The notes beneath the pieces are model-generated. The model was not told the DNA's origin and made no database searches. It saw nothing but the letters and a program-made list of their open reading frames with translations. The position numbers and the translations under genes were made by a program. From Halieaceae bacterium (GTDB lineage: Bacteria > Pseudomonadota > Gammaproteobacteria > Pseudomonadales > Halieaceae), in assembly GCA_018666055.1 (NCBI GenBank), contig JABJAS010000203.1:1-20515 (forward strand): a stretch of DNA of 20,515 bases, read 5' to 3'. Positions 15,547 to 20,515 of the stretch are shown one piece after another (positions within the stretch are counted from its first letter, which is position 1; every line of letters starts with the position of its first letter).

Positions 15547-16725
15547 ATGAAATCGCAAGCATTGAGAGGCGAATACGCTCTCGTCGGCATGGCAGAGAGC
15601 GCCGTGGGTGTCGTCCCCGACAAAAGCCCTCGTGAACTGTGTGTCGAGGTCACCCTCAACGCCGTTAAAGATGCTGGGCTCACCCTCTCCGATTGCGATG
15701 GATTGATCACCTGCAACGCTTTTGCTGAACCCATCTTGTATCACGCGGAGGCGGTCGCCGAATATCTCGGCTGGCAACCGCGGCATTGTGTGACCGTCAA
15801 TACCGGCGGCGGCACCACCTTTATGGCCATTAATATGGCGATCGCCGCGATCGCAGCGGGCATGGCGGACACCATTGTGGTCTCGATGGCAGACAGCCTC
15901 CGCAGCTTCATGACACGCGACCAGGCCATGGTGGTCCAGTCTAGCTCGGGGCACCCGCATTACGAGCAACCCTATGGCCCCACGGTACCGGCTTACTACG
16001 CTTTAATTGCTCGCGCTCACATGGATCGCTTTGGCACCACAGAGGCGCAGTTTGCGGAGGCGGCAGTCTCTTGCCGCGCCTGGGCAAATCAACACCCCAA
16101 CGCGCAAAAACGAGAGCTGATTACCGTAAACGATGTTTTACAGTCTCGTCCGATTGCTGACCCCCTAAAAGTACTGGATTGCTCATTGGTGTCGGATGGA
16201 GGCGCCGCAGTGGTGATTACGCGCCGAGAACGTGCTCAGGAAGGACCTCATCAGCCGATCTATGTGCTGGGCTATGGTGAGGGACATGCTTACGAGCACA
16301 TAAGCCAAGCCGCAGATTTAACCACTTCTGCAGCGGTCATAGCCGGCGATGCCGCCTACGCCGCCGCCGGTCTCACACCCGATCAGATCGACCTCATGCA
16401 GCTCTACGACTGCTTCACGCCAGCGCTGTTAATTCAGCTCGAGGATCTTGGCTTTTGCCGTAAAGGTGAAGGGGGCGATTTCCTCGCCAGCGGCGTGACG
16501 CGCCCTGGGGGATCCAAGCCACTCAACACCCATGGCGGAATGCTGTCTCACTGCCACCCCGGCAATCCGGGCGCGATGTTTGGACTGACTGAGGCCATGC
16601 TGCAAATGCGGGGCGATGCTCAAGCACGCCAACTTGCCAATATTCAAACCGCCCTCTGTCACGCCCAGGGCGGGATTATGTCGAGTCACGCCACGTTGAT
16701 CCTTGGCGTAGAGGCAACACTATGA
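15547..16725 (+). CDS. Thiolase-fold lyase/lipid-transfer-type protein (Ltp2/SCP2-thiolase family)
   Basis: A 392-residue thiolase-fold protein. Where true thiolases carry the nucleophilic Cys (for example NNNCSTGS), it has VNTGGGTTF (84-92). The NEAF loop reads YDCF (287-290), and the GHPxGxSG block reads CHPGNPGA (336-343) after NTHGGMLSH. These traits mark the Ltp2-like group, some of which are retro-aldolases that remove a side chain from a 3-hydroxyacyl-CoA when paired with a DUF35 protein. The next gene is such a partner, coupled by ATGA. A retro-aldol reaction is therefore more likely than thiolysis (inference from family and context). The start at 15547 avoids the 25-codon extension that overlaps the hydratase gene; its ribosome site is weak. 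Confidence 0.8.
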   Translation: MKSQALRGEYALVGMAESAVGVVPDKSPRELCVEVTLNAVKDAGLTLSDCDGLITCNAFAEPILYHAEAVAEYLGWQPRHCVTVNTGGGTTFMAINMAIAAIAAGMADTIVVSMADSLRSFMTRDQAMVVQSSSGHPHYEQPYGPTVPAYYALIARAHMDRFGTTEAQFAEAAVSCRAWANQHPNAQKRELITVNDVLQSRPIADPLKVLDCSLVSDGGAAVVITRRERAQEGPHQPIYVLGYGEGHAYEHISQAADLTTSAAVIAGDAAYAAAGLTPDQIDLMQLYDCFTPALLIQLEDLGFCRKGEGGDFLASGVTRPGGSKPLNTHGGMLSHCHPGNPGAMFGLTEAMLQMRGDAQARQLANIQTALCHAQGGIMSSHATLILGVEATL

Positions 16726-17129
16726 GCCGGCCAACGCCGAATCCGACCCCCACCGAGCAGCCATTTTACGATGCCTGTCAGCGCGGCGAGCTCTTATTGC
16801 AACACTGCAACGACTGTCAGCACATCTTGTTTTACCCCCGCACCCATTGCGATGCCTGCCAAAGTGACTCGCTGTCGTGGCGAACGGCGAGCGGCAAAGG
16901 CGTCATTGCCACTTATACCGTGGTGCGCCGAGGCGTTTCTGCCGACTTCCCAGCACCGTATATCATCGCGCTGATCGATCTTGCTGAGGGCCCTCGCATG
17001 ATGAGCCAGATCATTGACACAGAACCCGAAGCACTCTCAAGCGGTTTATCCGTCATGGTCGACTTTGAAAGCTGGTCCGATAGCATCACACTACCCGTGT
17101 TTCGCCTAGTAACAGGGCAGACACCGTAG
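16722..17129 (+). CDS. Zn-ribbon/OB-fold protein (DUF35 family), partner of the thiolase-fold protein
   Basis: A 135-residue protein with an N-terminal helix, a rubredoxin-like zinc ribbon with Cys29, Cys32, Cys43 and Cys46 (CNDC and CDAC), and an OB-fold (about 55-130; GVIATYTVVRRG, PYIIALIDLAEGPRMMSQI). Such proteins pair with Ltp2-type thiolase-fold enzymes; in actinobacterial steroid side-chain breakdown the DUF35 domain of ChsH2 is needed for the Ltp2 aldolase. Here the domain is a separate protein, not fused to a hydratase. Its ATG overlaps the stop of the thiolase-fold gene by 4 bp, which fits equal production of both subunits. It ends 14 bp before the Rieske gene. Confidence 0.85.
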   Translation: MSRPTPNPTPTEQPFYDACQRGELLLQHCNDCQHILFYPRTHCDACQSDSLSWRTASGKGVIATYTVVRRGVSADFPAPYIIALIDLAEGPRMMSQIIDTEPEALSSGLSVMVDFESWSDSITLPVFRLVTGQTP

Positions 17130-17143
17130 AGCGAGAAAAGGCT

Positions 17144-18496
17144 ATGACTAACCGAATGATTCCCACTGCCATCCTCAACCCCGACGCCTCCCCCGAGAGC
17201 CTCGAAGCGAAGCAACCTGCTATCAACAATGGCGCCGAAATCTATGGCAAATCCGGGTACTTCAGTCATGAGCAAGTCGAGCAAGAATGGCAAAAGATCT
17301 GGACCGACAGCTGGCTGATCGCAGGGGTCAGCACTGACCTACCTCATATCGGTGATTATTTTCTCTTTCGGGTGCGCAGCGAATCGCTGATCATCACGAA
17401 AACCGCGGAGGGCATCAAAGCCTTTTATAACGTTTGTCCCCATCGAGGCGCTCGCCTCATCACCGAGGAGCGCGGCAATAAGAAGGTCTTTGTCTGCCCT
17501 TTTCATAGCTGGAGCTTCCACAATAACGGCGAGTTGCGCACCATTACCGACGAAGACACCTTCCAAGAGGCGGTGATCTGTCATCGACCCGGCTTAACCG
17601 CGGCCGCCTGTGAAGAACACGCAGGGCTCATTTTTATTAGCATGGCTGATCAGCCTCCTGCCCTAACAGACGTGATTGGCCTACCCGAGGGTTATCTTGA
17701 GAATTACCAGATCGATAAAATGCGTGTCGTGCGTCATGTGCGCAGCGAATGGGGCTCAAACTGGAAAGTAGGGGTCGAAGCTTTTTATGAGAGCTACCAC
17801 CTCCACGCAGTGCACCCAGAAACGCGGGGGGTCATGGGCGACCTTAACGTGCAATATGACCTCTACCCGAACGGTGCTAGCCGCATGATTGTGCCGCTGG
17901 GCCAGCCCAGTCCACGACAAGCCGATCAAACGACGGTCAATGAAGGCCTCCAATGGATGTTGCAAGAGGCCGGTGTTGACCCCGCCACCTTTGAGGGTAG
18001 CGCCGGCGACGTACGTGCTGCGATTCAGCAAGCCAAGCGGGATCGGTCGAGTCGCTTAAATTTAGGCTACGACCGTTTCGCAGATGGGCAACTTTCCGAT
18101 AGTTGGGCCACCGGTATTTTCCCTAACGTACAGATCGGCTGCCATCCTGAGGCCATTTTTTTGATGCGCTTTATGCCTCATGAAACCGATCCCGAGCGGT
18201 TCTGGTATGACACCATGACACTGCTCTTCCCCGTCGACGATCCGGATTATTGTCCACCAGGCTGGATGGGGTTGCCCGAGGGCACCGACGCGACAGGCGC
18301 CGTGCGTCCTAAGACGGAAACCTTCTTACTGAACGAGGATCCTGGTTTGGGCTTAGTGCTCAATCAAGACGCCGACTTCCTCCCCTCAGTGCAAGAAGGG
18401 ATGCGGAGCAAAGCCTTTCAAGGGCAGCTTTGGGGTGAGCAAGAACAGCGGTTACGACATTTCCACGTTGAGCTCGAGCGGCGGTTAGGGCGTTAA
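17144..18496 (+). CDS. Rieske non-heme iron oxygenase, alpha (catalytic) subunit
   Basis: A 450-residue oxygenase. The Rieske [2Fe-2S] ligands are Cys98 and His100 (NVCPHRG) and Cys118 and His121 (CPFHSWSF). The mononuclear iron site is in EAFYESYHLHAVHP: Glu216 as the bridging acid, His219 and His224 as ligands, and probably Asp409 in NQDADFLPSVQEG as the third. It should activate O2 for ring hydroxylation, O-demethylation or another oxidation in the cytosol. Electrons must come from a ferredoxin/reductase, and none is encoded here. There is no classical beta subunit either, unless the SnoaL-like protein serves. The ATG at 17144 has AAAAGG very close; a second ATG at 17156 is possible. It is the last gene of the operon. 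Confidence 0.9.
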   Translation: MTNRMIPTAILNPDASPESLEAKQPAINNGAEIYGKSGYFSHEQVEQEWQKIWTDSWLIAGVSTDLPHIGDYFLFRVRSESLIITKTAEGIKAFYNVCPHRGARLITEERGNKKVFVCPFHSWSFHNNGELRTITDEDTFQEAVICHRPGLTAAACEEHAGLIFISMADQPPALTDVIGLPEGYLENYQIDKMRVVRHVRSEWGSNWKVGVEAFYESYHLHAVHPETRGVMGDLNVQYDLYPNGASRMIVPLGQPSPRQADQTTVNEGLQWMLQEAGVDPATFEGSAGDVRAAIQQAKRDRSSRLNLGYDRFADGQLSDSWATGIFPNVQIGCHPEAIFLMRFMPHETDPERFWYDTMTLLFPVDDPDYCPPGWMGLPEGTDATGAVRPKTETFLLNEDPGLGLVLNQDADFLPSVQEGMRSKAFQGQLWGEQEQRLRHFHVELERRLGR

Positions 18497-18862
18497 TCGC
18501 TGCCAACCTGCGCGGCGGCCTCTCACCCTGTCACAGAGGGCGTTCCTACGTTTTGGCAAAACACGTCGCGGTGCTATTCATCGTGACAGCCCCGGCAAGC
18601 AGCGGACACCTAGGCACCCTTGACGGCTTAGCCCCCACGAACCCGGCAGGCTCATCCCCCCTTGTCGCCAGCTGCGGCGCGACAATTCAGACCAGTAATT
18701 CGCCATGAGAAATCACTTTAAATTACAATTAATTGTTTTAAATCAAATATTTGGAATTTATATCTGAATTTCATTCTCCTTAACTCAGTGCGCACCGCGT
18801 CTGCCCTCCTACAGAGCAAACTGTGTATACTTTGCGGCCGCAAGTCCGGTGAGGAAAAAAAC
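18497..18862. promoter_or_regulatory. 366-bp intergenic control region before the aldehyde dehydrogenase
   Basis: No gene is apparent. From left to right it holds an inverted repeat GTTTTG-G-CAAAAC (18550-18562), a hairpin TTGTCGC (18662-18668)/GCGACAA (18679-18685) with a 10-nt loop, a strongly AT-rich block (about 18715-18775) containing the perfect palindrome ACAATTAATTGT (18725-18736) flanked by TTTAAA on both sides (18717-18722, 18737-18742), and the ALDH promoter region. No classical T-tract terminator for the upstream operon is visible, so some read-through into the ALDH gene is possible. Confidence 0.45.
18826..18843 (+). promoter_or_regulatory. -10 element and start-site palindrome of the aldehyde dehydrogenase gene
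   Basis: TATACT (18826-18831) is a good -10, placing the RNA start near 18838 and giving a leader of about 25 nt. No good -35 stands at 17-18 bp, which suggests an activator. Directly after it is a perfect 12-bp palindrome TTGCGGCCGCAA (18832-18843) covering the start site, a likely place for a repressor. The ribosome site GTGAGG follows. Confidence 0.45.
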
Positions 18863-20320
18863 ATGAATGCCCCACAACAAGTCGCTGTCAGTCCCGATAC
18901 TGAAATCAAAATGCAAGACGCGCTCAAGGCGCAGCAAGCAAGCTATATAAAAGAAGGATACGTCTCGGCTGAGACACGCATCGACCGTATCAACCGAGCT
19001 ATTGATGTTTTGGTTCGCCATGCTGACCGCATCAGTGACGCGATTGACAAAGACTTTGCAGGCAGGCCCCACCAAATTAACTTGATGACGGACGTCGCCG
19101 CCTCCATTGGCTCGATGAAGCACTGCCGCAAGCACCTCAAAAAGTGGATGAAAGCGGAGAAGCGGCCGTCCACCTTCCCTCTGGGTCTACTGGGAGGACG
19201 CTCTAGGATTCACTATCAACCCAAAGGGGTCGTTGGGATCGTCGCGCCGTGGAATTTCCCTGTCGCCATGATTTTCCAGCCTTTAGCCGGTGCACTGGCG
19301 GCCGGTAACCGCGCCATGATTAAACCATCCGAATTTACGCCTGAAACGTCAAAAGTGGTTGCAGAAATTATTGCTGAAGCCTTTGACCCGACCGAGGTCA
19401 CTACCTTCTCAGGCGGCCCCGAAGTTGGACAGGCTTTTACGTCGCTCCCTTTTGACCACATGATCTTCACCGGCGCGACCAATATCGCGCGGCATGTGCT
19501 GACCGCAGCAGCGCGTAATTTGGTCCCGGTCACCTTAGAGCTGGGTGGCAAGTCTCCTGTTGTGCTGTCTCGCAGCGCCGATCTTGAGCAGGCCATTGAG
19601 CGCATCATGGTGGGCAAGACCCTGAACGCGGGGCAGATCTGTCTGGCACCCGATTATCTTTTAGTCCCCGAAGAGCAGCTGGAAGAAGTGATTCGCGTTG
19701 CCACCGAGACCGTTGCCAACATGTATCCCAGCCTGCTGAGTAATGAGCAATACACCTCCGTCGTGAATGAGCGTCACCATACGCGGCTGAGTTCGTATAT
19801 TGCCGATGCTGAGCAACGCGGCTGCCGTGTAATTCCCATTAATCCGGCCAACGAAGATTTCAGTGCGGGAACCCACAAGATTCCCCCGACGCTGGTCATC
19901 GCCCCCGAAAACGAAGCGCTGTGCATGGAGGAAGAAATCTTTGGTCCACTGCTTCCGATCCGCACGTACTCGCAGTTTGACGAAACCATTGACCACATTA
20001 ACAATGGTCCGCGTCCCCTCGCTGCCTACTACTTCGGCAGCGATAAAAACGAGGAGGAAGCGATTCTGCATCGCACGACGTCAGGTGGCGTTTGCATTAA
20101 TGATGTGATCTTTCACATTGCGCAGGAAGACATGCCCTTTGGCGGCATTGGCCCCTCAGGCATGGGCTCTTACCATGGTATAGAAGGATTCAAGACCTTT
20201 AGCCACGCTAAGTCAGTTTACAACCAGACGGTGAAGTTTAATGTGGGCAAACTCGGCGGCATACTGCCACCTTATGGCAAAGCGACGGACAAGAACATTA
20301 AATCGCAGATCAAGCGTTGA
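18863..20320 (+). CDS. Aldehyde dehydrogenase, coniferyl-aldehyde dehydrogenase type
   Basis: A 485-residue NAD(P)-dependent ALDH, similar in length to coniferyl aldehyde dehydrogenases. Motifs: GIVAPWNFP with Asn131, the nucleotide-binding lysine in IKPSEFTPET (Lys154), FTGAT (202-206), the general base in LELGGKSP (Glu226) and the catalytic Cys260 in GQICLAPDY. The ICLAPDY context and the short C-terminus (GKLGGILPPYGK) resemble the CALDH subfamily, which oxidises aromatic and aliphatic aldehydes to acids. Beside the CoA-ligase/hydratase/aldolase operon it could act on the aldehyde released by side-chain cleavage or make the acid that feeds the ligase (inference). The start at 18863 has GTGAGG upstream and fits the promoter; the frame is open from 18788 but that part lies before the RNA start. 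Confidence 0.85.
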   Translation: MNAPQQVAVSPDTEIKMQDALKAQQASYIKEGYVSAETRIDRINRAIDVLVRHADRISDAIDKDFAGRPHQINLMTDVAASIGSMKHCRKHLKKWMKAEKRPSTFPLGLLGGRSRIHYQPKGVVGIVAPWNFPVAMIFQPLAGALAAGNRAMIKPSEFTPETSKVVAEIIAEAFDPTEVTTFSGGPEVGQAFTSLPFDHMIFTGATNIARHVLTAAARNLVPVTLELGGKSPVVLSRSADLEQAIERIMVGKTLNAGQICLAPDYLLVPEEQLEEVIRVATETVANMYPSLLSNEQYTSVVNERHHTRLSSYIADAEQRGCRVIPINPANEDFSAGTHKIPPTLVIAPENEALCMEEEIFGPLLPIRTYSQFDETIDHINNGPRPLAAYYFGSDKNEEEAILHRTTSGGVCINDVIFHIAQEDMPFGGIGPSGMGSYHGIEGFKTFSHAKSVYNQTVKFNVGKLGGILPPYGKATDKNIKSQIKR

Positions 20321-20372
20321 ACGAATCTTAATCAGACGCTTTTGTCCTGTACATCAGGCTAACAACGAGTAT

Positions 20373-20402
20373 AAAAAAACCCGGCGAATGCCGGGTTTTT
20401 TT
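20373..20402. terminator. Strong bidirectional intrinsic terminator
   Basis: CCCGGC (20380-20385), a GAAT loop and GCCGGG (20390-20395) form a perfect GC stem. Seven A precede it (20373-20379) and seven T follow it (20396-20402), so it can end transcripts from both sides. It serves the ALDH gene on the plus strand and the convergent gene ending at 20415 on the minus strand. Confidence 0.95.
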
Positions 20403-20414
20403 ATATGGTTCGCG

Positions 20415-20513
20415 TTATTTCAGAATATACGCTTTGACCAGCAGTTCCTCGGTAAGAGGATTAAATTCGATCACATCCAGGTTCATGGTGCCGTTGGTGA
20501 TACTCACCACGTT
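20415..20513 (-). CDS. C-terminal end of an unidentified protein (partial)
   Basis: On the minus strand a frame enters from the right edge and stops with TAA at 20415-20417, giving 32 residues that begin NVVSITNGTMNLDVIEF and end LLVKAYILK. The stop is placed just beside the bidirectional terminator, which supports a real gene end. The pattern of alternating hydrophobic residues suggests a beta-strand-rich C-terminus. Too little is present to name a family. Confidence 0.6.
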   Translation of the reverse strand, partial: NVVSITNGTMNLDVIEFNPLTEELLVKAYILK

Positions 20514-20515
20514 TC

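Noticed and set aside
15276..15969. Minus-strand open frames of about 150 codons opposite the hydratase and thiolase-fold genes
   Set aside because: They are shadows of well-supported plus-strand genes with conserved motifs and ATGA coupling.

Overview
The window (about 55% G+C by eye, dense, mostly short intergenic gaps) looks like a chromosomal segment of a gammaproteobacterium, most likely a marine heterotroph. The pointers are a QueD C-terminus, a YbfF-type esterase, a long FabY-type ketoacyl synthase of the kind known from Pseudomonas and relatives, a PpiC-HupE pair, and a catabolic operon for a CoA-activated compound. The genus cannot be fixed from the sequence alone. I saw no tRNA, rRNA, CRISPR array, insertion sequence or phage gene.

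Left part (1-4.7 kb): the 3' end of queD (+) converges on an esterase (ybfF, -) across a 347-bp AT-rich spacer that holds a perfect DnaA box, a CRP/FNR-like site and a hairpin. Divergent from ybfF is an unrecognised lipoprotein (+). It converges on a minus-strand group read right to left: fabY-like ketoacyl synthase (6571-4736), ydjA-like nitroreductase, membrane-anchored parvulin (PpiC type) and a HupE/UreJ-type membrane protein. The last two overlap by 4 bp.

Middle part (6.6-12.4 kb): a GlxA/AraC-type regulator (+) is divergent from fabY. Two perfect 13-bp direct repeats, 21 bp apart, lie over its start codon. It is followed by a biosynthetic-type thiolase and a RibB protein with a degenerate GTP cyclohydrolase II domain. 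On the minus strand come a second nitroreductase and an S41-peptidase lipoprotein.

Right part (12.7-20.5 kb): a tight seven-gene plus-strand operon, with three ATGA overlaps, encodes an NTF2/SnoaL-like protein, an acyl-CoA synthetase, two MaoC/FAS1-like hotdog hydratase subunits, an Ltp2/SCP2-type thiolase-fold protein that lacks the thiolase nucleophile, a free-standing Zn-ribbon/OB-fold (DUF35) partner, and a Rieske oxygenase alpha subunit. Separated by 366 bp and with its own promoter-like -10 is a coniferyl-aldehyde-dehydrogenase-like ALDH, followed by a strong bidirectional terminator and the end of a convergent gene. Read as a pathway, this is activation to CoA, hydration of a double bond, retro-aldol (or thiolytic) side-chain cleavage, Rieske oxygenation and aldehyde oxidation. 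No acyl-CoA dehydrogenase or 3-hydroxyacyl-CoA dehydrogenase is present, which suggests a substrate that is already unsaturated (for example a phenylpropenoid), or help from genes elsewhere. This is the most interesting system in the window; its substrate is inferred, not shown.
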